Assembly (NCBI RefSeq): GCF_000378425.1
Contig: NZ_KB899815.1
Location: forward strand, 1,002 to 65,001
DNA: 64,000 nt
Direction of reading: 5' to 3'
DNA from: Cohnella laeviribosi DSM 21336
GTDB taxonomy: Bacteria > Bacillota > Bacilli > Paenibacillales > Paenibacillaceae
The translations under genes were made by a program, and so were the position numbers. Numbering within the stretch: position 1 is the stretch's first letter; each line of letters starts with the position of its first letter. Below the pieces are notes generated by a model that ran no database searches, had not been told where the DNA came from, and was given only the letters and a program-made list of their open reading frames with translations. Shown piece by piece: positions 25,626 to 34,535 of this stretch.

Positions 25626-25715
25626 GTGGCTCACACCTCTAAGCGGTAGGTTGCCCCATGCCAGCAAGCGCTATGCGACGGCTCCCGCTATGCCGTACGC
25701 GTGGCGCGTATTAGT

Positions 25716-27656
25716 TTAGTCCACGCGTTTGGATGCGATCTCCGCGGTCGCCCTTGCGATGAACTCCGCGAGCGGCTGCGCTCCCAGATCCCCTTCGCCG
25801 CGCCGTCTGACCGAAACGGTGCCCTCGGCAGCCTCGTTCTGGCCGACGATCAGCATATAAGGAACTTTTTCGAGCTGAGCCTCGCGAATTTTGTAGCCCA
25901 GCTTCTCGTTGCGCAGGTCGGTTTCGGCGCGGATGCCGGCTTCCTGCAGCTTTTCGGCCGTTTCGCGGGCATAGGCGTCGAACGCCTGGCTGACCGGAAG
26001 AATTTTCGCCTGAACCGGAGACAGCCACAGCGGCAGGGCGCCGGCGAAGTTTTCGAGCAGAAACGCCGTCATCCGCTCCATCGTGCTGATAATGCCGCGG
26101 TGGATGACGACCGGACGGTGCTTTTTGCCGTCTTCCCCGATATATTCAAGCTGGAACCGCTCCGGCAGCAGCACGTCGATTTGGGCCGTCGACAGCGTCT
26201 CCTCTTTGCCCGTGGCGGTTTTGATCTGCACGTCGAGCTTCGGCCCGTAGAACGCGGCTTCGCCTTCCGCTTCGAAAAACGGCAGATTCAGCTCTTCCAC
26301 GACTTCCCGCAGCATCCGCTGCGTCGTTTCCCACATTTGATCGTCCGGCCAGTATTTTTCGGTGTTCTTCGGATCGCGGTAGGACAGGCGGAAACGGTAT
26401 TCCTTGATGCCGAAGTCTTCGTATACGCGCTTGATCAGGTTGACGACGCGCTTGAATTCGTCCTTGATCTGATCCATCCGGCAGAAAATGTGGGCGTCAT
26501 TAAGCGTCATCGCGCGGACGCGGTGCAGCCCCGTAAGCGCCCCGGACATCTCGTAGCGGTGCATCGTGCCAAGCTCGGCGATACGGATCGGAAGATCGCG
26601 ATAGCTGCGCAGATCGCTTTTGTACACCATCATATGGTGCGGGCAGTTCATCGGGCGCAGCACCAGTTCCTCGTTGTCGAGCGCCATCGGCGGGAACATG
26701 TCCTCTTTGTAGTGCTCCCAGTGGCCGGACGTTTTGTAAAGCTCGACGTTGGCGAGCACCGGCGTGTAGACGTGCTGGTAGCCCAGCTTTTCCTCCAGAT
26801 CGACGATGTACCTCTCCAGCGTGCGGCGGAGCTTGGCGCCATAAGGCAGCCAGAGCGGCAACCCTTGTCCGACCTGCTGAGAGAACGTGAAAATGCCGAG
26901 CTCCTTGCCCAGCTTGCGGTGATCGCGTTTCTTCGCTTCCTCAAGGAAGTGCAGATGCTCTTCGAGCTGGCTTTTCTTCGGGAACGCCGTCCCGTAAATC
27001 CGCTGCAGCATCTTGTTTTTGCTGTCGCCCCGCCAATAAGCCCCCGCCACGCTCAACAGCTTGAACGCTTTGATGCGGCCGGTGGAAGGAAGATGGGGTC
27101 CGCGGCACAGATCGAAAAATTCGCCCTGGTCGTAAATCGTAATGACCGCGTCCTCCGGCAAGCCGGCAATCAGCTCCAGCTTGAGCGGGTCTTCGAGCTC
27201 CTCGTAAATGCGGATGGCTTCTTCCCGGCTAACGACCCGGCGGACGATCGGCAAATCTTCTTTGACGATCTTTTCCATTTCACGCTCGATTTTCTCCAGA
27301 TCTTCGGGCGTAATGGAATGCTCCAGATCGATGTCGTAATAAAAGCCGTCCTCGATCACCGGTCCGATGCCAAGCTTGACGGCTTTGGCTCCGTACAGGC
27401 GTTTAAGGGCCTGGGCCATCAGGTGCGCGGTGCTGTGCCGCATCACTTCGACGCCTTCGGCCGAATCCAGCGTCACGATTTCAACCGTTGCCTCGTTTTC
27501 GAGAGGGGTGTTCAAATCGACAACTTTGCCGTTCAATTTGCCGGCGACGGCGTTTTTCCGAAGTCCGGGGCTGATCGAAGCGGCGACATCGTCGATCGTC
27601 GAGCCTTCCGGATATTCCCGGACGGCGCCGTCCGGCAGCTTAATCTGTACAGCCAT
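25716..27656 (-). CDS. thrS: Threonyl-tRNA synthetase
   Basis: A 646-residue class II aminoacyl-tRNA synthetase: TGS domain (1-62), editing domain with [11 protein letters not shown] (about 73-83) and catalytic core with zinc ligands in PMNCPHH, then the C-terminal anticodon-binding domain ([18 protein letters not shown]). The ATG at 27656 follows GGGAGG at 8 bp and gives the usual [10 protein letters not shown] start. Expression should be controlled by the T-box leader at 27732-28066, which senses uncharged tRNA-Thr. Confidence 0.98.
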   Translation of the reverse strand: MAVQIKLPDGAVREYPEGSTIDDVAASISPGLRKNAVAGKLNGKVVDLNTPLENEATVEIVTLDSAEGVEVMRHSTAHLMAQALKRLYGAKAVKLGIGPVIEDGFYYDIDLEHSITPEDLEKIEREMEKIVKEDLPIVRRVVSREEAIRIYEELEDPLKLELIAGLPEDAVITIYDQGEFFDLCRGPHLPSTGRIKAFKLLSVAGAYWRGDSKNKMLQRIYGTAFPKKSQLEEHLHFLEEAKKRDHRKLGKELGIFTFSQQVGQGLPLWLPYGAKLRRTLERYIVDLEEKLGYQHVYTPVLANVELYKTSGHWEHYKEDMFPPMALDNEELVLRPMNCPHHMMVYKSDLRSYRDLPIRIAELGTMHRYEMSGALTGLHRVRAMTLNDAHIFCRMDQIKDEFKRVVNLIKRVYEDFGIKEYRFRLSYRDPKNTEKYWPDDQMWETTQRMLREVVEELNLPFFEAEGEAAFYGPKLDVQIKTATGKEETLSTAQIDVLLPERFQLEYIGEDGKKHRPVVIHRGIISTMERMTAFLLENFAGALPLWLSPVQAKILPVSQAFDAYARETAEKLQEAGIRAETDLRNEKLGYKIREAQLEKVPYMLIVGQNEAAEGTVSVRRRGEGDLGAQPLAEFIARATAEIASKRVD

Positions 27657-27731
27657 TCCTGCATCCTCCCTTAGCGCATAAAGCCTTGACACGCACAAAC
27701 AGCATAAGCCCCGAGAAAAGCCAAAGACAAC

Positions 27732-28066
27732 AAAAAACACCCGCCCCCAAAGGGACGAGTGCCTGAATTGCGTCTCGTGGTTCCACCCTTGTTCAACCGG
27801 CCGCCCGTTCTTCGCGTCAAAACATGCGCAGGCTTCCGGTTCTCAAGCATGCTTAACGGTCATGACCCGGCAGCGCATACTGACGGCCGACGCCAAAAAA
27901 TGGCGTGACGCGTTCCGCGCTGCGGCTCGAAAGGGGTCGATGCCGGCCGGTCCGGAAGGAACTTGCAGCCTAAGGTTCCTCTCTCTGAGCCGTCCGTATT
28001 CCGGCATCGGTGTCTTTCTCATCGCCGATATCCGATTTGGCTTGCGATAAGCGCGCAAGGCTGTTG
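27732..28066 (-). promoter_or_regulatory. T-box riboswitch of thrS with terminator
   Basis: On the minus strand the leader contains the conserved T-box AAGGGTGGAACC (27779-27790) followed by a terminator stem (27738-27746 with 27752-27761) and six T residues (27732-27737). A stem I-like region with AGAGAGAG lies near 27980. Uncharged tRNA would stabilise the antiterminator. The specifier codon should be a threonine codon, but the specifier loop was not resolved by eye. Confidence 0.9.
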
Positions 28067-28072
28067 AACGGA

Positions 28073-28101
28073 ATTATACCTTGGCCGCGGTTTCCCGTCA
28101 A
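28073..28101 (-). promoter_or_regulatory. Promoter of the thrS T-box transcript
   Basis: TTGACG (28096-28101) and TATAAT (28073-28078) with 17-bp spacing on the minus strand. The -35 element overlaps the stop codon of the upstream ytxC-like gene. Confidence 0.85.
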
Positions 28102-28970
28102 GTCGGCTGCTCCGGATACAACGCGGCCCGTTCGCCGAAAATGCCCATCAAGGTGCGGATGACCTGCGCTTCCGGCTCCCGCGTATGAATGTACAGCCGC
28201 CGCGGAGAGACGGCAAGCAGCCGGCTGACAAGCAGGCTTTCCTCTTCGAGCGAGTCCCGTTCCGCTTGTTCCTCGGAGGTTTCGGCCCAGCTTGGCGCCT
28301 CCTTTTCCAGCGGACGCAGCTTCTCATCCAGCAGCCTGAAGGCATGTCCGCCGCCATGAAGCACGTGCACTTCGGGAACGCGAACTTCCTGCCACTCGAC
28401 CATCGAGTGCAATAGCGACACGAATTCCTCGTACTGCCGATCCATCAGCCTTTCCTCCGCCACCGTTGCCGCCGCTTCTTTTACTTCCGCTTCGTAGTCG
28501 CGCAGCCTGAACCGGATGAAGCCTTCCAAATGAAGAAATTCGTTCTCGCGCAAATACGCCGCGAACTGCTGGGCCAGCCTGCGGATCCGCTTGTCGCGGC
28601 CCCTTCCGGCAACCGCCTCGTCCGCTTCCGGTTCCCCGTCCAGCAGGCCGATCGCTTCCGAAATCATGACGTCAAGCTCGATCGGGTTGCGGAATCCGTA
28701 TTGATTGTGCAGCAGTTGACGGAGCTGAACCAGCTCCCTTTCCATTACCGTATATTCAGCCAGCACGTGGCCGGTCCGGTTGCAAAATTCATCCCTGCCC
28801 TGCCCGATTTTCAGGCAGCATCGGATAAGCCCGCCGTCGCCCGGAAGCTCCCACGGTCCTTCCCCTCCCTGGCCGGCCAACCCGGCGAACGACTGGTTCA
28901 ACATCGCGGCCAGTCTTTCGGACAGCCCGCTCTCTGCGTCCGCAACGATCGTCCATACGTCCATTTTCAT
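28098..28970 (-). CDS. ytxC: YtxC-like sporulation protein
   Basis: A 290-residue cytoplasmic protein of the YtxC family, described as a putative sporulation protein in Bacilli. The core segment (about 128-200) with RIRRLAQQFAAYLRENEFLHLEGFIRFRLRDY is the family hallmark. No catalytic motif is known. In B. subtilis ytxC also lies immediately upstream of thrS, and that order is kept here. The start at 28970 is the first ATG of the frame; an alternative ATG is two codons downstream. Confidence 0.82.
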   Translation of the reverse strand: MKMDVWTIVADAESGLSERLAAMLNQSFAGLAGQGGEGPWELPGDGGLIRCCLKIGQGRDEFCNRTGHVLAEYTVMERELVQLRQLLHNQYGFRNPIELDVMISEAIGLLDGEPEADEAVAGRGRDKRIRRLAQQFAAYLRENEFLHLEGFIRFRLRDYEAEVKEAAATVAEERLMDRQYEEFVSLLHSMVEWQEVRVPEVHVLHGGGHAFRLLDEKLRPLEKEAPSWAETSEEQAERDSLEEESLLVSRLLAVSPRRLYIHTREPEAQVIRTLMGIFGERAALYPEQPT

Positions 28971-29224
28971 CGATTCCGCCTCCCGCAGCCCCTTTTTCTA
29001 ACTATATGGTGGCCGATTTGGGGATATACGATCTGCAAACGGGCATGGTACATTTTATAAAATGACGGCTCGGCCGGAAGCTTTGCGGGGGTACGATGCG
29101 AAGGGTACGGCAAATAAACGCGCCGCGACAGCGAAGAGGCCGACTTCATCCGGCTTGAATCCGTCTTTTGGACGGAACGTATGCCTTTCTTTTCCGAAAG
29201 CGCGGGTAAGCACCATGGCTGGCG

Positions 29225-29253
29225 GCAAAGTAGGGTACCGGGCGGACTACATG
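29225..29253 (+). repeat. Solo copy of the 52-bp-period repeat
   Basis: This 29-bp element matches the copies at 6-86 (minus strand) at 26 of 29 positions, including the shared GCAAAG lead and the CGGACTACATG end. It lies in the non-coding gap between ytxC and mqnC (28971-29387), about 65 bp beyond the mqnC terminator. The rest of that gap shows no supported gene. Confidence 0.8.
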
Positions 29254-29318
29254 GCGGGGTTACCGCGCAAACGTTGTGTCTGACATCCTACTGCGTGCTT
29301 AAACCCTACTGCAAAAAT

Positions 29319-29355
29319 AAAAAACCGGTCCGCCGCAACAGATGCGGTGAACCGG
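29319..29355 (-). terminator. Rho-independent terminator of mqnC
   Basis: A 13-bp stem with one mismatch (29325-29337 with 29343-29355), 5-nt loop and six T residues on the minus strand. Confidence 0.88.
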
Positions 29356-29387
29356 CTATCATGGCTGCCCGCGACCGGGTCAGCCTT

Positions 29388-30524
29388 TTAATTTTGCATC
29401 ACGAAATCCTTCGCTGCCTGTTCGTTTCCGTGATAGACTTTCAAAATCTGATACTGCGTGTTGCGCTGCGCGGGAATTTTGCCCGCTTCGCGGATCAGCC
29501 TCAGAATCAGCTCGATGTTCACTTTGTGCGTCGTGCCGGCGGCGGAGACGACGTTTTCCTCCATCATCGTGCTGCCGAAATCGTTCGCGCCGTACGAAAG
29601 CGACAGCTTGCCGATTTCCGGCCCCATCGTCACCCAGGACGATTGGAAGTTGTCGATATTGTCGATCGCAATCCGGCTGATCGCCAGCGTCTTCAGATAC
29701 TCTTCCGGGGTGGCCTTCTCCCGCTTCAAGTTCGTGTTGTCCGGCTGGAACGTCCACGGAATGAACGCGAGAAAGCCGCGGGACGGATAACCGTTCCTCA
29801 GGCACTCGTCCTGCGCGTCGCGGATGCGGAGCAGATGAAGCGCCCGCTCCTCCATCGATTCGCCGAAGCCGATGACCATCGTGCCCGTCGTCGTCATGCC
29901 CGCCTTGTGCGCGGCCGTCATGACGTCCATCCAGTCGCGCCAGCTTCCTTTGAGGCGGCTGATTTTTTTGCGGGTGCGGTCGTCGAGAATTTCCGCGCCC
30001 CCGCCCGGCAGCGAATCGAGACCGGCCTCGTGAAGCTGGCGGACCACTTCGTCAAGCGACAGCCCGTTCGATACTTCTTTCATCTTGTGGATTTCCGCGG
30101 GCGAAAACGAATGCATCGTAATTTGCGGGAACCTGGCCTTGATTTTTCGCAGCAAATTCAAATAGTACGAAAAAGGCAGGTCCGGATTCGTTCCGCCCTG
30201 CATCAAGATTTCAGTGCCGCCGACGTCGACGGTTTCCTGAATCTTTTGCAGGATGACTTCGTCCGGCAGCACATAGCCTTCTTTCGATCCCGGCGCCCGG
30301 TAAAAGGCGCAGAAACGGCAGTAAGTGTCGCAAATGTTCGTATAGTTGACATTCCGGCCGACGACAAACGTCGTAATCGGCTCGGGATGGCGGCGCAGCA
30401 TCAGCTGATTGGCGACGTGACCCATTTTTTCGATCTCGTCCGATTCGAACAGGGCGATCACGTCCTCAAGCTGCAGACGTTCTCCTTTCAGGGCTCGGTC
30501 CAAAATGGGGTCCACCGTGCTCAT
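29388..30524 (-). CDS. mqnC: Cyclic dehypoxanthinyl futalosine synthase
   Basis: A 378-residue radical SAM enzyme of the futalosine menaquinone pathway. The iron-sulfur motif CxxxCxxC is C65-C69-C72 (CDTYCRFC), followed by the family-typical FYRAPGSKEGYVL and EILMQGGTNPDLP. MqnC closes the ring of dehypoxanthine futalosine. The ATG at 30524 follows GGAGG at 9 bp. No other mqn gene is in the window. B. subtilis uses the classical men pathway instead, so this gene separates the host from that group. Confidence 0.95.
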   Translation of the reverse strand: MSTVDPILDRALKGERLQLEDVIALFESDEIEKMGHVANQLMLRRHPEPITTFVVGRNVNYTNICDTYCRFCAFYRAPGSKEGYVLPDEVILQKIQETVDVGGTEILMQGGTNPDLPFSYYLNLLRKIKARFPQITMHSFSPAEIHKMKEVSNGLSLDEVVRQLHEAGLDSLPGGGAEILDDRTRKKISRLKGSWRDWMDVMTAAHKAGMTTTGTMVIGFGESMEERALHLLRIRDAQDECLRNGYPSRGFLAFIPWTFQPDNTNLKREKATPEEYLKTLAISRIAIDNIDNFQSSWVTMGPEIGKLSLSYGANDFGSTMMEENVVSAAGTTHKVNIELILRLIREAGKIPAQRNTQYQILKVYHGNEQAAKDFVMQN

Positions 30525-30584
30525 TGCGATTTCCTCCCTCTCCATGGTCTGCATCTGGCACACTCGTCTTGATCATCGTAGCAC

Positions 30585-30637
30585 AAAAAAACCGCAACGG
30601 CCACCGCTTTCTAAAAGTAAGCAGCGGCAGTTGCGGT
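30585..30637 (-). terminator. Terminator of the metA-metI-metC operon
   Basis: ACCGCAAC... pairs with the mirrored segment ending at 30637 in a long imperfect stem; seven T residues follow on the minus strand. Confidence 0.88.
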
Positions 30638-30659
30638 CTCAACGTTATTTTCCGGTTGC

Positions 30660-31841
30660 TTAGCTCCCGAAATCCATAGCCTGATCCAAATCGTCGATCA
30701 GATCCTGAACGTCCTCCAGCCCGACCGAGTAGCGGACAAGACCGTCCGTGATTCCTCTTGCGTGCCTTACCTCCCGGGGCATGGCGGCATGCGACATCAT
30801 CGCCGGATAGGACAAAATGCTTTCCACCGCGCCGAGGCTGACCGCCACCAGCGGCAGACGGACGCGGCTCAGCAGCCGTTTGGCCCGCTCCCCGTCCCCG
30901 ACGTCGAACGACACGACCGCGCCGAAGCCAAGCGACTGCTTCGCATGGATGTCCCGGCGGGGGTGATGTTCGAGCCCCGGGTAGTATACTTTTTTCACGG
31001 CCGGATGGGCGTCCAGCCACCGCGCAAGCGTGATGGCGCTGCGCTCGCTCGCTTCCATCCGCACCCGCAGCGTCTTCATCCCGCGCATCAGCAGCCAGCT
31101 TTCCTGCGCGCTCAGCACCGCGCCCAGCCCGTTTTGCAGCTGCTTGACGCGGCGGCCGAGCGATTCGTCGGCGGTTACGATCAGACCCGCGAGCACATCG
31201 CTGTGCCCGCCCAGAAATTTCGTGGCGCTGTGGATGACCAGATCGACGCCGTGCTCGATCGGGCGCTGGTGATAGGGCGTCATGAACGTGTTGTCCAGCA
31301 TCGTCAACAGCCCGTTCGCCTTCGCCCAGCCGGCCACCTCGGCGATGTCGGTAATTTTCAGCGTCGGGTTCGACGGCGTTTCGATGTACACAGCCTTCGT
31401 ATTGGGCTTAAGCGCCGCTTTCACCTGTTCGAAGTCGGTCATGTCCACGAACGTGGATTCGATGTTGAGCCGGGTCAGCACCGTCGTCAGCAGCCGGTAG
31501 GTGCCGCCGTACACGTCCTCCGTCACGATCACATGGTCGCCCGCGGACAGAAGCAGGAACGCCGTCGAGATCGCGGCCATGCCGGAAGCGAACGCGAAGC
31601 CGCGCGCTCCGCCTTCCAGCACGGCGATGTATTGCTCCAGCGCTTCCCGGGTCGGATTGCCCGAGCGGCTGTAATCGTGCGCCGGAGGGTTGTCCAGGTC
31701 AAAATGATGGAACGTCGACGCCTGAAAAATCGGCACGCTCGATGCGCCCGTCGTCTCGTCGATTTCCTTGCCGAAGTGAATCAGCTTGGTCGCAAACTGC
31801 GTCTCTTTCTGTCCGTTGCGGGATTCGTGCTGTTTGCTCAT
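30660..31841 (-). CDS. metC: Cystathionine beta-lyase (MetC-type)
   Basis: A 393-residue member of the Cys/Met-metabolism PLP family. The PLP lysine is K208 in HSATKFLGGHSD; SRSGNPTR (58-65) and ETPSNPT are also present. Position as last gene of an operon with metA and metI indicates conversion of cystathionine to homocysteine. Related enzymes (cystathionine gamma-lyase, methionine gamma-lyase) cannot be excluded from sequence alone. It starts 6 bp after the metI stop. Confidence 0.88.
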   Translation of the reverse strand: MSKQHESRNGQKETQFATKLIHFGKEIDETTGASSVPIFQASTFHHFDLDNPPAHDYSRSGNPTREALEQYIAVLEGGARGFAFASGMAAISTAFLLLSAGDHVIVTEDVYGGTYRLLTTVLTRLNIESTFVDMTDFEQVKAALKPNTKAVYIETPSNPTLKITDIAEVAGWAKANGLLTMLDNTFMTPYHQRPIEHGVDLVIHSATKFLGGHSDVLAGLIVTADESLGRRVKQLQNGLGAVLSAQESWLLMRGMKTLRVRMEASERSAITLARWLDAHPAVKKVYYPGLEHHPRRDIHAKQSLGFGAVVSFDVGDGERAKRLLSRVRLPLVAVSLGAVESILSYPAMMSHAAMPREVRHARGITDGLVRYSVGLEDVQDLIDDLDQAMDFGS

Positions 31842-31847
31842 GGTCCG

Positions 31848-33008
31848 TTACTCCCCTTCGATTTCGCGCAATGCCGCATCGATTGCGTTGCCCAGGTCGG
31901 CGATCAGATCGTCGATATGCTCGATGCCGACCGAGAAGCGCAGCAGACGGTCGTCCACGCCCACCTTGCGGCGGATTTCCTCCGGAATATCCGCATGCGT
32001 CTGGACGGCCGGATAGGTCAGCAGCGATTCGACCCCGCCGAGGCTTTCGGCGAAAGCGATCAGCTTCAAATGACGCAGAATCGGCTCGACGGTTCTGGCG
32101 TCCTTCATCCGGAACGAGAAAATGCCGGTATGGCCGGAAGCTTGCCGCTTCTGAACGTCATGGCCGGGGTGATGCGGCAGCGCCGGATGGTAGACGTCCT
32201 CGACCGCCGGATGGTTCAGCAGCCACTCGGCAAGCCGGACGGAATTGTATTGATGCCGTTCCATCCGCAGCGCCAGCGTCTTCATCCCTCTCATGAGGAG
32301 CCAGGAATCCTGGGGCCCGAGCACGGCACCGATCGAATTGTGCAGGAACGCCATCTGCTCCGACAGCTCCTTGCCCTTCGTAACGATCAGTCCCGCGAGA
32401 ACATCGTTGTGCCCGCCCAAATATTTGGTTGCGCTGTGAATGACGATATCCGCGCCCAGCTCGATCGGCCGCTGCAAAAACGGGGTCATCAGCGTATTGT
32501 CGACGATCGTCAGCAGCCCTTTGCGCTTCGCCCAGGCGGATACCTTTTCCAGATCCGTGATCATCATCAGCGGATTGGTCGGCGTTTCGATCAGCACCGC
32601 TTTGGTCGCCGGCGTATAATGCGCCTCCAGCGCGTCCAGATCGCCCGTATCGACGTAGGAGGCGGTCACGCCGAAGCGCGACATGATTTTCTCCAGCAAG
32701 CGGTACGTACCGCCGTAAAGGTCCAAAGAGACGATCAGGTGATCGCCTTGCCCGAACAAGGCGAAAATCGTCTGCAGCGCCGCCATGCCGGAACTGCAGG
32801 CGAAACCGGCGTCGCCGCCTTCCAGATCGGCCGCTGCGGCTTCGAGAACGGAACGCGTCGGGCTTTTCGTACGGGCATAGTCGAACCCGGTGCTTTGACC
32901 GAGCTTCGGGTGACGGAATGCGGTAGCTTGGTAAATCGGGTAGCTTACGGCCCCAGTTACAGGATCATTCTGAGAACCGATCTGGGCCAGGCGACTTTCG
33001 ATGTTCAT
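31848..33008 (-). CDS. metI: Cystathionine gamma-synthase / O-acetylhomoserine thiolyase
   Basis: A 386-residue paralogue of the downstream gene. The PLP lysine is K195 in HSATKYLGGHND; the N-terminus MNIESRLAQIGS is typical of Bacillus MetI. It would use O-acetylhomoserine with cysteine (giving cystathionine) or sulfide. Gaps of 56 bp to metA and 6 bp to metC indicate one transcript. Confidence 0.9.
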   Translation of the reverse strand: MNIESRLAQIGSQNDPVTGAVSYPIYQATAFRHPKLGQSTGFDYARTKSPTRSVLEAAAADLEGGDAGFACSSGMAALQTIFALFGQGDHLIVSLDLYGGTYRLLEKIMSRFGVTASYVDTGDLDALEAHYTPATKAVLIETPTNPLMMITDLEKVSAWAKRKGLLTIVDNTLMTPFLQRPIELGADIVIHSATKYLGGHNDVLAGLIVTKGKELSEQMAFLHNSIGAVLGPQDSWLLMRGMKTLALRMERHQYNSVRLAEWLLNHPAVEDVYHPALPHHPGHDVQKRQASGHTGIFSFRMKDARTVEPILRHLKLIAFAESLGGVESLLTYPAVQTHADIPEEIRRKVGVDDRLLRFSVGIEHIDDLIADLGNAIDAALREIEGE

Positions 33009-33064
33009 GAATCAGCGGCTCCTTCGCGAATGATGGGTTATAAAGAAAGGGCAGGCAAACGCGT

Positions 33065-33982
33065 TTAAATGCCCGCCCCGAGATCGTAAGGCGTTTCTTG
33101 GTACACGTAATAGTTCAACCAGTTGGAGAACAACAGGTTTCCGTGCGCCCGCCAAGTCGACAGCGGGAACTTGGTCGGATCGTCGTTCGGAAAATAGTTC
33201 TTGGGCACGTCGATGCGCAGCCCCTTCGCCTTGTCGCGGTCGTATTCCCATTTGAGCGTAAGCGGATCGTATTCCGAGTGCCCGGTGACGAAAATTTGCC
33301 TTCCGTCGACCGTCGCGACGATGTAGACGCCGGCTTCTTCCGATTCCGACAAGATTTCAAGCTGCGGTACCTTTTCGATATCCTCGCGCCGCACTTCGGT
33401 ATGGCGGGATTGCGGGACGTAAAACAGTTCGTCGAACCCCCGCAGCAGGTTTACGTTGCGTTTTTCGATCGTATGCGGGAAGACGCCGAACAGCTTTTTC
33501 GGCAGATCGTACTTCGGGATGCCGAAATGATGGTACAGCCCCGCTTGCGCCGCCCAGCAAATATGGAAGGTGGACGTGACGTTGCGGGCGCTCCAGCTCA
33601 TAATGTCCTTCAACTCTTCCCAGTAGGTCACTTCCTCGAAAGGAAGCTGCTCGACGGGCGCTCCGGTGATGATCATGCCGTCGTAACGCTGATGGCTGAT
33701 GTCGTCGAACGTTTTATAAAACGTCGCCAAATGCTCGGGCGACGTATTTTTGGACGTGTGCGTCTTCGGATGCAGCAGAACGACTTCCACCTGCAGAGGC
33801 GTGTTCGCAATGAGCCGCAGCAGTTGCGTCTCGGTCGTCTCTTTCGTCGGCATCAAATTGAGGATCGCAATCCGCAGCGGGCGAATATCCTGCTTGTAGG
33901 CGACACTTTCATCCATTACGAAAATGTTTTCGCCGGCAAGCACTTCTTTCGCCGGCAGGTTGTCGGGCACTTTAATGGGCAT
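33065..33982 (-). CDS. metA: Homoserine O-acetyltransferase (MetA family)
   Basis: A 305-residue MetA-family acyltransferase, first committed step of methionine synthesis. The nucleophile is C142 (HICWAAQAG); the His-Glu pair is in VTGHSEYD. Residue 111 is Glu in [12 protein letters not shown]. In this family Glu111 goes with acetyl-CoA and Gly111 with succinyl-CoA, so acetyl transfer is predicted despite the frequent annotation as a succinyltransferase. The ATG at 33982 follows GGAGG at 9 bp. Controlled by the SAM-I riboswitch upstream. Confidence 0.94.
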   Translation of the reverse strand: MPIKVPDNLPAKEVLAGENIFVMDESVAYKQDIRPLRIAILNLMPTKETTETQLLRLIANTPLQVEVVLLHPKTHTSKNTSPEHLATFYKTFDDISHQRYDGMIITGAPVEQLPFEEVTYWEELKDIMSWSARNVTSTFHICWAAQAGLYHHFGIPKYDLPKKLFGVFPHTIEKRNVNLLRGFDELFYVPQSRHTEVRREDIEKVPQLEILSESEEAGVYIVATVDGRQIFVTGHSEYDPLTLKWEYDRDKAKGLRIDVPKNYFPNDDPTKFPLSTWRAHGNLLFSNWLNYYVYQETPYDLGAGI

Positions 33983-34027
33983 GTCGCTTGCCTCCTTCGG
34001 TCGTATCCTGCGGCGGAATCGAACATG

Positions 34028-34199
34028 AAAAAAACCCTTTCCTGAGAAAGGGCCGTTGTCGGTGTTCGCACGTGCGCCTCTCTCATCTCTCAGAGACGCG
34101 CGAAATACGCTCGTCTCCGCAAGAATTAGCACCGTGCGTCGCCGTGGACGCCGGTTGCCGGGCTTCATTGGGCCAGTCCCTCCGCCTGCTCTTGATAAG
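34028..34199 (-). promoter_or_regulatory. SAM-I (S-box) riboswitch controlling metA-metI-metC
   Basis: The minus strand shows the S-box signature in order: CTTATCAAGAGCAGGCGGAG (from 34199), GGGACTGGCCC, AATGAAGCCCGGCAACC, GGTGCTAATTC, and GAGAGATGAGAG closing P1. A terminator stem CCCTTTC/GAAAGGG (34035-34052) with seven T residues follows. S-adenosylmethionine binding should favour termination, so the operon is on when SAM is low. Confidence 0.96.
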
Positions 34200-34235
34200 A
34201 TGGCTAACCTATTCGGTTGTCGATAAACTATCCCT

Positions 34236-34264
34236 AATGTACCCGAAAAACACAAGACCGTCAA
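34236..34264 (-). promoter_or_regulatory. Promoter of the SAM-I riboswitch transcript
   Basis: TTGACG (34259-34264) and TACATT (34236-34241) with 17-bp spacing on the minus strand. It is back to back with the corA promoter at 34290-34318. Confidence 0.8.
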
Positions 34265-34289
34265 GCGACTTGACCGCATGAAATGTTTC

Positions 34290-34318
34290 TTGAAAGGGAC
34301 ATTGCGGAAGATTATACT
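34290..34318 (+). promoter_or_regulatory. Promoter of the corA leader transcript
   Basis: TTGAAA (34290-34295) and TATACT (34313-34318) with 17-bp spacing. Transcription would begin near 34325, about 210 nt ahead of the corA start. Confidence 0.78.
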
Positions 34319-34369
34319 TAGGACGGATTGAACGCATAATACAACCTTAATCGAAGGGGGGAGTCGGTC

Positions 34370-34510
34370 ATGGAAGGCGATCACCCGGGGCCCAGTCGCA
34401 TTTGCCATACGCTTGTCCTAGAGCAGGACCGCAATCCGCCGCTGAGGAAGTCCGCGGCCGTCTTCGCCGCCGGCTTCCTCTTTCCGCTTGCGGATCGGCG
34501 TCCTGCATGA
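34370..34510 (+). CDS. Putative 46-residue leader peptide upstream of corA
   Basis: An open frame in the corA leader that starts with ATG 6 bp after a strong GGGGGGAG ribosome site and ends in TGA at 34508-34510, 25 bp before the corA ATG. It contains six prolines (P6, P8, P23, P24, P39, P45). The 3' half of the frame is embedded in the hairpin at 34423-34506. In enterobacteria, corA and mgtA have leader ORFs (corL, mgtL) that control expression by translation-coupled RNA folding. No sequence similarity to those is claimed; function is inferred from position. Confidence 0.5.
   Translation: MEGDHPGPSRICHTLVLEQDRNPPLRKSAAVFAAGFLFPLADRRPA
34423..34506 (+). promoter_or_regulatory. Structured leader hairpin ahead of corA
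   Basis: GCAGGAC (34423-34429) pairs with GTCCTGC (34500-34506), and ATCCGC with GCGGAT just inside. An inner hairpin pairs GAGGAAG (34444-34450) with CTTCCTC (34474-34480). There is no T-run, so it would act through translation or an unseen partner, not as a simple terminator. It ends 14 bp before the corA ribosome site. It does not resemble the M-box magnesium riboswitch. Confidence 0.6.
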
Positions 34511-34535
34511 CCATCATGCCAAGGAGCGATCTCCG

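Noticed and set aside
34325-34535. M-box (ykoK) magnesium riboswitch ahead of corA
   Set aside because: The conserved M-box core sequences are not present; a uORF with hairpin fits better.
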